Shown one piece after another: positions 11,627-22,489 of a stretch of DNA of 39,184 nt. Under the pieces are notes generated by a model. It worked only from the letters and a program-made list of their open reading frames with translations, made no database searches and had not been told where the DNA came from. This DNA comes from Dipetalonema caudispina (Eukaryota > Nematoda > Chromadorea > Rhabditida > Onchocercidae), in NCBI GenBank assembly GCA_013365325.1, contig JABVXV010000457.1, positions 1 through 39,184 of the forward strand, read 5' to 3'. Position 1 is the stretch's first letter; each line of letters opens with the position of its first letter. The position numbers and the translations under genes are program-made.

Positions 11627-13142
11627 ATGTCCTCGAATTCGTCACCGGAAACAGCGGGTGGTTCACGTGATCCAAAAAATAGCCCCGATTCAACAGATCG
11701 TAAGAAAGCAACTCATTTAAGATGTGAACGACAACGTCGAGAAGCTATCAATGTTTGTTAATCTTAGTTAATTTTAGATTATCAACTTAATTAATTAAAA
11801 GTAATTAAGATATGCTTGGATCTCAAATGCTAATAATCAGTTGGATTATATCTATTTTATCGTAAGTTATTTTTCAAATCTATTTTAAATTCACTGTGAC
11901 ATCAGAAATCCGGAAATTGGGTTGTTTTTTGGTGAAAAATGCATTCTTTCATCAGTGTTACATGTAATTGTTTTACTAAGACTATCTATTATTTCATCAA
12001 TTGGGAGTTATTTTGATGAATGTACATTTACTGATTTCCAACTGGAAATTCAGAAGGTGTCGTGTATGAATTTATTAGACCATTCATATTATTCAGTTAC
12101 TTTCAGTTGAAAGTGAATGAAAAAAGATTATCTGTGTTATTCTGAAATGATACTATGTGGAGATGGCATACTCTCTAGAATTTTTTATGTTAAGTTCTTC
12201 AAATTTCTAATGGTTTAGATTGGATATCAGGAATTGAAGGAGTTGCTTCCATCATCATTCTCACCTATTGGATGTAAAACGACTAATGCGGCAATTTTGT
12301 TTCGTGCAGCTGATTATTTAAATCAGTTAAAAAAGGAAGGAGAAAATCTGCATGAAACACTTTCTCAACTAGCTGCACAGGTCTATAGTCTATCGTAATT
12401 TCTCTTTCATTTGTTCATTTTGTAGTTTCTTATAATTGACTTCCTTCCCATATTTTCACATATTTAGGTATCAGCACTTGAACTTATCGCCAAGCAATAT
12501 GAAAATATGGCAGTAAATAGTTGTACATCTAACAGATCGTCGATTCAGTGTCAAATTGTATATTGCTTTTCTTTTAAACAACCAAAGATCATGTTTGGAT
12601 TAATTTTTTTTTATTATGTACAGTTAATGATTTTCATTACTTTGTTCGAAAATTTATGGTCTAATATGGCTATGCTTTACAATGATCTATGAAATATTTC
12701 CTGAAAGAATTATTTAACCAAATAAGATATGCACTAATCATTCGTTTCCAATTTTATCGTTTCTAGAACATCGTTATCTTTTAAACAATAATCACGATAA
12801 TCTCAGTAACATATATTCCTTAGTTTATGATTCATTTTTTTCGTAATTATGATAATCATTTTCAGATGCAAACTTTTCTTGACTCGTGTTTTGCTTCATT
12901 TCGTAGACAAGTGAATGTTTCCAGCTTGCAATCCGTAATAGAGACACTGCTACCTTGGGTGGAAATGCTAGATTATGGTGTTAGTTTCTTTGCTGTTTTT
13001 TCTATTTTGATAATTCATGAGAAGAGGCATTTCATGAAGATTTTAATTTGATGCAGTATTAGTATACTTGTTACAAAGATATAATTGTACTAATTTCCAG
13101 AAAATCTCTCGGGATACGTTAGAGGCTGTGTATAAATGTTGA
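11627..13142 (+). CDS. mxl-2: MLX-like bHLH-leucine zipper transcription factor (MXL-2 family)
   Basis: DNA-binding partner of Mondo/ChREBP-type proteins (MML-1 in C. elegans), acting at E-box-type sites. Exons: 11627-11752, 12219-12380, 12468-12557, 12866-12979, 13101-13142; 177 aa. The first 24 residues are Ser/Pro-rich. Basic region about 25-38 (KKATHLRCERQRRE) carries H30, E34 and R38, the usual E-box contacts. Helix 1 is YQELKELLP, the loop is SSFSPIGCKTTN and helix 2 is AAILFRAADYLNQL. A zipper follows (about 81-115, ALELIAKQYENM like MLX ALKIMKVNYEQ). A C-terminal segment (about 127-177, MQTFLDSCFASF...LLPWVEML) matches the MLX/Mondo dimerisation and cytoplasmic-localisation domain. 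That domain separates MLX from MAX-type proteins. The protein is shorter than human MLX and lacks a long N-terminus. The first and fourth donors are weak (GTTTGT, GTTAGT), but both joins restore family homology. Family is firm; the worm-style symbol is inferred. Confidence 0.85.
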
Positions 13143-14370
13143 CGATGGATATTTCGATGCTTTTCATGTTCGTTTTGCTAAAGAAAAGTGTGATAGAGAT
13201 GATTTACCTGCTGTTCATAATAATTCATTTTCTTCATTTCCCGTACTGACATATATTATGCATTAGTTTGTCCTACTAACAGTCTTTATATTTAAAACTT
13301 GTAGAAAATGATTACATTGTAGATTACCAGTTATCAGTATTGTTTGATGAATGATATTGTGATATTTTTTATACGGGAAATTCCATCTGAAATTGATAGG
13401 ATAATTGTGATTATTTGATCAATCAATGCATTGTATACAGTTCTCCTCGGAAATGATTGTATCTCGAACTACTTGAAAAAGATTTACAATGTTAATCATC
13501 AAATTATTTTAATTAATCTACTTGATTGATGATTTATGAAAGATATATCATAGAAATGTTTACTTTTTATACTCCTCACTTATTTGATTGAATCAAGATT
13601 TTTATCAAATTTTTTCATCCATTACATTATATTTTGATTATTTTTCTCCTCAAATTATAGAAAGGATTGATTTATTTTTACAATCAAAATTATTTGTGCA
13701 AATCACTATTATTGTATATTTTTGTCATATCATTTTACCTGCCTTCCGTATATATTCTTATCTTTCCATACCTTTTTTTTCTTTTATATGCTTCTGGAAT
13801 TTGAATGGAAATTAGTTGAATTCTTTTGCATGAGTAAAGTCTTACTTTGATATATGCATTCTATATTGCAAATCTGGCATGTTTTACTCATGCAGTGTGT
13901 TTAAATTTGGGTTTTCATTGTTTTGGGATGGAGAATTTTCACAAATAAATGTAGGAGGTGAAGGATATGGAAGAAGGACCAATAGGATAGAAAGTAATTG
14001 ATTAATTAAGTAAATTATTGAATTCAAAGTTAGATTTAATATGAATTTCAATATAACTACATTATTAAGGGATGAAGTATTTTATTAAATACGATACAAC
14101 CATTTTCATTGATTGAGAATATTTGAATAGAAAGCAAATGTATCAATGATATTATGTATTTTTGTTTATCCTTTAGATCAATTATTGAAATGTTTTCTAC
14201 GATAGATTAGAATGAATAATTTAAGCTAAGAAGGTAAACTAAGTTAATTGGATGAATGAATGAATAGCTTTAGGGCTAAATCAGAACAGACTGATAACGT
14301 TAGGTAAGGTTAGCTTTGACAAAAAAGAAAAGACTATTGTTAATTCAATTAATTAAATTACTGAAAGATA

Positions 14371-14433
14371 GAATTAGCTAATGAAGAATTATATATAATT
14401 AAGAATTAGCTAATAGAGAATTATATATGATTA
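14371..14433 (+). repeat. Tandem duplication, unit about 31-32 bp, two copies
   Basis: Units 14371-14402 and 14403-14433 both start GAATTAGCTAAT and continue AGAATTATATAT. They differ at a few bases. Intergenic; no function evident. Confidence 0.75.
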
Positions 14434-14534
14434 TTTTGCAAGAAATTATATAATGATAATCGGAAATATTTAACAATTAGATAGTACTAGTAAATTTTGT
14501 TAGTGTTTTGTTGGTGATAGGTGTATATATAATT

Positions 14535-14555
14535 TATATATATATATATATATAT
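14535..14555. repeat. TA dinucleotide microsatellite
   Basis: An uninterrupted alternating TA run of about 21 bp lies in intergenic DNA, with shorter TATA-rich runs around it. Confidence 0.9.
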
Positions 14556-15045
14556 GTAATTCGATTAATTTCATCTAATTTGTAAATGATATATCTTTCT
14601 TTCTTTTTTCATTTGATGTATATTTCACAAAAAATTTCTTCTCATATCCGTTTTAGTAAGCTTTTTTGTACTACAAAATTTCTTCCTTTTCGTTTTTCTT
14701 ATCCTATAGTAATTATATTATTCAATAAATCTTTTTCAAAAAAATTCTCTTAAATTTTTATCAATATATGATCCTCTCGCTCGTTTGACCTTCTCATCAT
14801 TTTGTCAGGATATATATCCTAGGTCAGTATGAATAGGTCAAAGGAAAATGAATGCTATTGATATATTTCTATTAGAAATATCACGGTAATAAGATATATT
14901 TATATGAAAGATATTAAGCTATAATATGTATATATTTATATCATATTATATTACATTATATATATATGTAAATTAGAAATGTTATAAATGTTAATAAGAT
15001 GAATACGATGCAAAATGTTACAGATAATACAATAATTTAATTGTT

Positions 15046-15071
15046 TTTTTTTTGTAGAGAAGAAAGAAGTA
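15046..15071 (+). promoter_or_regulatory. Putative spliced-leader acceptor before the F-box gene
   Basis: A T-rich tract ending in TTTGTAG at 15057 lies 14 nt before the ATG at 15072. No upstream coding exon could be joined, so this probably marks SL trans-splicing and a very short 5' UTR. Confidence 0.55.
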
Positions 15072-18000
15072 ATGATGAATGTTATGATTGAATACAATAA
15101 GATTCCTGGTTGTTCCTATTCAGAAAATGTAATAATTCAGGAATCAATGAATTCATGTTTCATGGAACAAAGTGAAACACAACAACTTCTTCAATTAAAA
15201 CAATTAATTATTTGTGGTAAACTTCGTGGTGAACTTCCAGCTGGTTTTTTATCGTGCTTTCGTTGCCTTCCTAATGAGTTAATTATTAAAATTTGGTAAT
15301 TTTCTTTTCATTATTTTTGTATTTTGATATCACATATAATATACATATATGTTAATGAATAAATTAAGAGCTAAGCAATGATGATATGAGATAAATAGTG
15401 ATAAGATAGTGAATGTTTGAAAATTGTAATTGTAAATAAGTTTTATCTTTAAATATTTTTCTACAGTAATTAATTTCTTACCTTAAAGGATTATATCATA
15501 AAATTTATTAGTTCTAGAGATTACCCAGAACAACTATAGTTATATATACCGGTTATTATGCGAATTTTTTGATATATAAATTGGGAATTGTGTCATTTTC
15601 AAAATTTTTCATTTTAAATTTATGTTAGTTTTTATTCTTACTAATTTTTCTTGTTTGTAAGTTTTCTTTTTTTTATCATAATTTTAGATAATTTTTTTGA
15701 CGGGAATTTATTCTTAAAAATGTCTTTTTTCATTTGTGCTGTTTTCTCATTGATCAGTTTTTTTGATGACACGATTGGTATTGTTTATTTATTTATTTTT
15801 TTGGTCAATCATTCTTTTAACATTTTTTTTTTTTTTTTTTTTTTAATATTTACTATCTTACCGATTAACAGTAGTAATTGATAAAAGAATAGATGTTAAA
15901 ATTGCAGGAGTTATATGTCATCAAGGGAATTACGGAACTTTCGTCTTGTTTCGAGGCATTGGAAATCATTATGGGAAGAACATGTTAAGAATAGCCGTAA
16001 AGCAATTACCAAATTAAGTATAGCATTAGATGAAGACAGTGGAAAGGTAAGGTTTACATATATATGATGTTGCTTTTAAAATTACCTGTAATATTTCTCC
16101 GGTTTAAAAAGTTGGTTATGTTAAATTAAAGTGTATATCAGATTGGATTGAACACAGTTGTAATTCTTACAATTTTTTTCAGTTAGTATTTAAAGCTGTT
16201 GCAAATTCATATTTCGGACGACAGGTGAATGTTCCGAATGTTGAAGAAAGTATCCGGCAGGTTTTTTCGTTGATAACATTTCCAGTTGGTATGTAGCATT
16301 AGCATTTCCGTACCACTTTATCTCTTATGTTATTAGTATGAAATATACAATTTTATGGTATAAATTTAGTTAGTAAATTTATCTATAAGGATTTTTAATT
16401 TTCATGGCGATTTTTTTTTAATAAAAATATATCATGTAGAAAGAGCGGTGATCAATGCTTTTTTTGTTGCTATAAATTGTAGTATACTATAAGTCCGGTA
16501 AGTTCTAGTTATAAAGTAGAATTTGCTTCACATCATACTGCTTGGTAATTGGGAAATAACAATAATTTGCATGCTTATTGAGCTTTACATACTTGTTCAT
16601 ACATTCAGACAATTGTTCATCATTCTTCTTTAAAAATGTTTATTTATCAGTTCATTCCTTCAATTCTTTTTTAATTAAACTTTTATATTTTGAGATTCTT
16701 TTTATCATCAGCTTAAACTTATAAGATTAACTTGACATGAAACGATATTCTCAATTTTTCTAAATAGTTTTATGCTATTCTTATTTCAGTGCCTGATCTC
16801 TTCTGTATTAATTGCTTATTATTATATGGTAAAGCGGCAAATGAGAGAGTTCTGCGATTAATTACGAAACAAGATTGGATTATTCATACGGTGGTATTTG
16901 AAGGTGAATTGCATAATTTAACAGAGGAGAATTTATGCACTTTTCTACAAGCTATATGCATGCGGATAAAAGGAAATTTTCGACTATGCCTTCATTTCCA
17001 AGTATTCTTCTTATAATTTTGTACTAATTTACTGTTCAGAATGCACCAGTTATCATCAGTCGATCCAATTATTTTTGTACTATTTATTTTGAAAAAGTTC
17101 AAACAAAACGATATTACGAGTGAAAATTCATTTTATAAAATAAATTTATGCCATAGATAAAAAGATGATTGTATAAGTAGAAAATGACAAGAAGAAAAAG
17201 GTTCCTAAATACGATGAGACACTAATTCCATATTTTTATAACTGTCTTCATTATTATTCAAATTAATGTAAAAAATGTTTACTTTAGTATGACGAAATTG
17301 ATGCAACAGTCTGTATTTCATTATAATGAAAGTTTTCGGTTGAATTTAATTGTCTTTTCTAGAATGCTTTTCTTTCATCGGGTGTTATCTCAGACAACAT
17401 TATTGAAATTTGTAGTTCAAAGTTGATGGAATTCGTTATCGACCTTGATAATGCATGTGTGAAAAAGTAAGTGCTTTTCTTACTATTTTAATAAGTCTTT
17501 TTTTCATATTCGTAAAATAATTTTAGTATACAAAAAAATGAATTATTGTAACTTTTTTCCTATTTTTCAGCCAGCCGGTAGCGCTTACAGATCGATGTTT
17601 ACCATATTTGATTCGTGATGAAGTAATGGCGATCATACCATCATATTCAAAAATTACAGTTAATGGTATTGCTGTGGCACTTAAGGTTGGTTATTTGGCA
17701 AAATTATAATTTGAAATTCAATTAAATAATTTTTGAAGTAAATCAGATCATTCCTAAGTTATACGATTTTATAATTATTTGAAATAACTCTGTTAAGTTT
17801 TCTCCTTCCATTTCATTATGATTCAAATTTTAAATCCTAATCAATATTATGATTTGACGTTTAAAAACAATATTCAAACATTTCATCTCGTTGAAAATGT
17901 CAAAAATATGAATGTTTTGTGAAATTTTATGAAGAATATAGTGTAGGAAAGAGATATTGGTTGGAAGGCTTATTTTAGGCTAAATGAGCTTCTGAATTGT

Positions 18001-19307
18001 AAAAATCCATTTTAACTTGCTCCTACTAAGGGTATCCCATTGGATATATATACTTATAATATGAAATCTATAACTTTCCATACAAATTCACATATCCACT
18101 TGACTGGAATATTAGAAACTTACACAAATGTGAAAGTTTATTTTTTAGAATTTTTCGAAATAGTGTTTTTTTTCTTGAAGATTTTATTGGAATAATTTGA
18201 CAAATGAAAATTGAAAATTGACTTCAGGCATTTTTTTCTCGGAGGAATCGTGTAACGAATGCAGTCAATTTCTTCACCACTCGATCACTAACGGCACGAC
18301 TTTGTCTTGGCTTGTCGGAAACTGTTACAGCTAAAAGAATTGGTGCAATAAGAGTGATTGTAAATCAGGTTTTAGTTAACCGATGCTATCATTCGTCAAA
18401 TGGTCGTGTAGGATGTAACGTAGTGTGTTTTTTTTTTTTTTTGCATCACTTTATGCCAGTATTCATATTATTTGAACATCTTAATGTGTCATGTTAATGA
18501 TTAAGAATGATCAAGCCTTAACAAAACATGTTACCCTAAGATTGTTCTATAACAGTTGGTTAAGGATTAATTTATAAAAAAGAAATAGTGGAGAGAATTA
18601 TCCAATCTGATCAACGGATAGATGAAACGGACCATTATGATGATTGACAACACGATCTTTGCCAATTTAAGATGGGACATCAGGATGTTTTGTTTTCGGC
18701 ATCATCTTTCAAGGTTTAGTAGAAGAAAAAACTGTAATCAGGACAAATTTTGTTGTTATGTTTCAGGATTAAAAGTGGAATAGATATGAAAAAGATCGGT
18801 ATGATTGAAGACAATTTTCTCTGAATGTTTCTCTGAATTTATATTTCAGAAGATGAAAAATATGAAAGATGTTGGAGTGGTTGAATTCACATATAAAAAT
18901 GGAAGTAGCAAACATAAGGAATCCAATGATACACGACGGTTTTGCATCGAAATCGCTAGTGAAGTAGTTCGTTTTATTTACAGCTTATAATACTGTCTTT
19001 TACATCCTTTTTTTCCTCTTCATTTCTGAATCTTAAAAATGTAAGCACTTCTTATAGAAGTATAAGATTGATGGAACACTTTATTCAGAAGATTCAAGAA
19101 TATGTTGATTCAACAGCAATCCGTGACGTCATTGTGCATTCAACTCCGCTAGGTTCTAGTAAATTATCAAGCAGCATTGAATATCCATCCGATGTGAGCG
19201 ATTTCTATGGTTACAACACTTCGGAAAACCGGAGTGATGATTATGAATACAGTGGTTATGATAGTGATGATCGGTTGCCTTATAACGATGGTTTTCCTTT
19301 TTTTTGA
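15072..19307 (+). CDS. F-box domain protein, otherwise unrecognised
   Basis: Likely substrate adaptor of an SCF (Skp1-cullin-F-box) ubiquitin ligase. Exons that join in phase: 15072-15295, 15908-16046, 16183-16288, 16790-17001, 17363-17466, 17571-17685, 18228-18368. Less certain ones follow: 18684-18713, 18850-18963, 19089-19307. The full model is 467 aa. The F-box is at about 66-107, split by intron 1: LPNELIIKIW, then SYMSSRELRNFRLVSRHWKS. This shows the LP start, hydrophobic spacing and the R-x-VSRxWK end. Residues 108-350 form an alpha/beta-looking body with regularly spaced Leu/Ile/Val (for example TVVFEGELHNLTEENL, AIIPSYSKITVNGIAVAL) in which I see no standard WD40, LRR or FTH signature. 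The predicted C-terminal tail (about 396-467) is rich in Asp, Tyr and Ser. The 3' end is tentative: exon 18850 could instead read through to a stop at 18988-18990, making the last exon wrong. F-box call strong; function of the rest unknown. Confidence 0.7.
15823..15844 (+). repeat. Poly-T tract in F-box gene intron 1
   Basis: A run of 22 T lies 63 bp before the exon 2 acceptor at 15907. It is intronic and length is probably prone to slippage or sequencing error. Confidence 0.9.
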
Positions 19308-22300
19308 ACTTTTTTCATTGTTTCTTAAAGTTGTATTTCAATTGGGTATTGTATAAATCGTTTGCTTTTTCTCTTATTTGAATTATCATTGATAGCATCA
19401 AACAAGAGAATACATTAAGTGTAACAATGGATAGGTTTGTATTATAATCCGTCTTCAGGAGTTTACTATAACGTGCTATCATTTGCGGTAAAATAACCGA
19501 TCGCAATGTTTAATTAAATAGTCATTGTGATATCAATGGATTTCACGTTTATTACTCCCTGATCACAAAATATTTAACAGGATTTTTTTGTTCCTTTGTT
19601 CTTTTTATATTTTTCGAATTTTATTTATCCCTTGTTTGATCGTATGTGTAGAAGATATTTGTGCTACTAAATTTTATGTTTAAATGTAATTCGTTAAATT
19701 TCCTTATTATTTATAGTTATAGCATGAAATTTTATCCTCTGCATTAAAACAACGAAAAATTCTGCAGTACATTTTAATGATATATATTTCTGTTAATATT
19801 AATAGCTAATCTTTAGTTCCAATCGGAAGCGATTTTCTCTGAATTAACTTTTAGCATTAGTTTTTTGAGTAAAATTCTATTTTATCCAGTCATTTGTTAG
19901 TCTGTAAATGATAATTTGACTTGTATAGAACACTTCGAATCGTTTTAATATTATATGCTAATTTTCAACTTCCCAGAACACCACTACTGTACTTGGGTTA
20001 TAGTTTAGAATTTTTAGGTTAAGATTATAATTTCAAAATCTTATAGCACTAATAGTATAAATTATTTCATTAGTAAATTAATCCTTAATAACTACTAAAG
20101 CTCAAAAATATGTTTATGTATTCGTGAATATAATGAATTATTACTTTTTGTATATATTCATGAAAATTTAAAATTACTTTTAATAATTACATTCAGTCAA
20201 ATTACAAGCATACTTATTTTTTTCCTACACGAATGTCTTTTTAAATGTATCATAGAATCTCTATTTGTTTAAACTTATTTGTTTTTTTTTTTTTCTCGTT
20301 TGATTATCTGGTGCCATTCTCAATTTTTAGAGTTAAAATTTTATTTCCCTTTAGAATATGCCGATTTTTACGAATTAAAAAAAAAAAAAAGAAAATAGAC
20401 AAAAAACATGTCATTCTTCTCTTAAATTTATCTAATAATATTTATAAGCTTATTTTCTTTTGATTTATCAATTCTTACATAATACATTTGGTTATCGAAA
20501 TTACTTGAATTGTCGAAATTATCCATTCAACAAAATTGTTTTGCATATTTCAAAATGCATAGATTTATTTTGAAGAATATTTGTCAGATAATGGAAATGT
20601 TACGCTTATTACATCGAGAATTTCTTTTAATTAAAGGATTGGTTAAGAGATTAAGAGAAGATTTCAGGACTTTAGCTAAAACTTTTGAAGACAAATATTC
20701 CCATGTAAAAAGTCTCATTATCGTGATGATTTTATATGACAGAAACTGAAATTAATCCAATAATTTAATTCATTAGAGGGAATTTTATTTGATAAAAGGG
20801 TGACTTCTTGATTTCTACAAAAATCAATCAGAAGATTGTTTAAACTACAAGTTGTAAATTACAATCAGTAAGTTAATTCATTAAATAAAATAGGTGAATG
20901 TAACGCTTTTCTGTTGCTTACATTTCGATGCTTAATCTTGCTGAGTGCTAGCTGTTTGCTTTTTAATCTTTAGCTCTACACAATTTTAAAGGTTAGATGA
21001 TTTCATTTCCTGGGTTGATCAAACTATGTTTGGGGTTCGAAAACTTGATTGATTTATTGATTATATTTTTCCTGCTAATCGAGAAGCAACAGTATCAATC
21101 ACCATAAATAGTAACACAATGTTGAAGATTGTGGCAACTCTGATGATGGGGAATTTTATGTACTGATAGGATTTTAAGCTAGGGAAATACGACAATCTCG
21201 CAAATTTTCTTGTTTAATTATCCTGGTCCGATTTAGCTCTTGCTATCACATGTTATCATGTTTATCATATCCTTAACGTATCCAAAATTAAGCTTAATCG
21301 CATGACATCTTGATTTATTGGAAAGCTGAAGATAATTTCTCCGCTACGAACGAACTTTATTGCTTACATTCCTGCTCATAATCTTTTGCTGATTATTTTT
21401 AATGCAACCTACTGACTGGGAATTCTAAGCTCTTTTACTAAGCTGAAGCAGATTATTTCAGAACAAATTTGATCCAAGTCATATCTGCACTTTGGTGGAA
21501 TAATGAGGAATTATTGAAGAATGTGTGAAAACAGTCGTTTTATATACTGGAAGAAAATTGAATCAATAGAAATGGAAGAAATAAAAAGTGAATGAACAAA
21601 CTATAATACAATTGACAATGTAAATTCAACCTGGAATATTTAACATTTCAAACAATTTCATGTATAATAAGAAAATACACGTAAGTATTAAAACTTTTAG
21701 TAAAATCCTGAGCACAAACTTCTTCACTTTGGCTAGTAGGAATAAAATCGCTGCATGTTCGAATTGATGATTTTCGTAGAACCTTTTGTCTCCTTTCTTA
21801 TTTTAGATATAGTTTGAAAAAGAAGACTGAAAAATAGATTCTGGATCCATAAAATTTTGAAAGATCATACCAGCATACTAGCATACATCTCTACACTAAA
21901 ATATCTGATTGCTCCGAAATTTTATAAACAAAAGCATGTGCAAGCTCATAATTATAGAGTTATAAAGCACATTAGATGCAGAAGTTGTCAAAAATTAAGT
22001 CGGGTAAAGCTGAAACTGCAGCTTTCATAGTTGCATAGTCGTATAATTCGATATTTCGAGGCTTGAACAAGTTCTCAACTATCTGAAAAATCAGTTTCCT
22101 AAAACTTCAGAACTAATATATACCAACAGTTTACAATGATAATGTCAAATGTATGACATATATTGACCTTACCTGAAGTCATAACATTTAAACGTCAAAA
22201 ACAAATTCGTATAAAATGAACTTTTTTGGATGATTCATGAGAGACCAGTACTTCGAATTGATTAATAAGTCATTAAGATCATCAACTCAAGGAAACTGTC

Positions 22301-22489
22301 GTTCCTTCGATAATAATGTGTATTACATAAGTATAATATAGCTTTCGTTACAATTAAAGAAATTAATTTGTTCATTTCACAAATACACCATTAATGTCCA
22401 CACCAAATACAGACAAAAAAAAAAAAATACGCACTTTATATGTTTCCCACACTCTCAAATAAATCATCCAATTAAAATTAAATGAAAAT
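19308..22489. other. Intergenic region between convergent genes
   Basis: The F-box gene ends on the left and the helicase gene ends on the right, so both 3' UTRs should lie here. No AATAAA could be tied to either. The only frame of any note is 20555-20746 on the plus strand (64 codons from an ATG, Leu/Lys/Arg-rich and probably helical), but it has no splice or domain support. The rest (20760-22489) shows nothing I can name on either strand. Confidence 0.5.

Larger units (their letters stand above)
13143..15057. other. Intergenic region with simple repeats
   Basis: No supportable exon. The left part should include the mlx 3' UTR. It contains a 31-32 bp tandem duplication (14371-14433), a TA dinucleotide run (14535-14555) and further TATATA-rich stretches (14890-14970). 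The frame at 13588-13815 is AT-rich, Phe/Ile-heavy and has no splice or domain support. The right end carries the acceptor of the next gene (TTTTTTGTAG ending at 15057). Confidence 0.55.

Noticed and set aside
18772..18803. Possible extra exon of the F-box gene after the TTTCAG near 18766
   Set aside because: Entered in the phase left by the previous exon it hits a stop at the second codon. Skipping it keeps the frame open.
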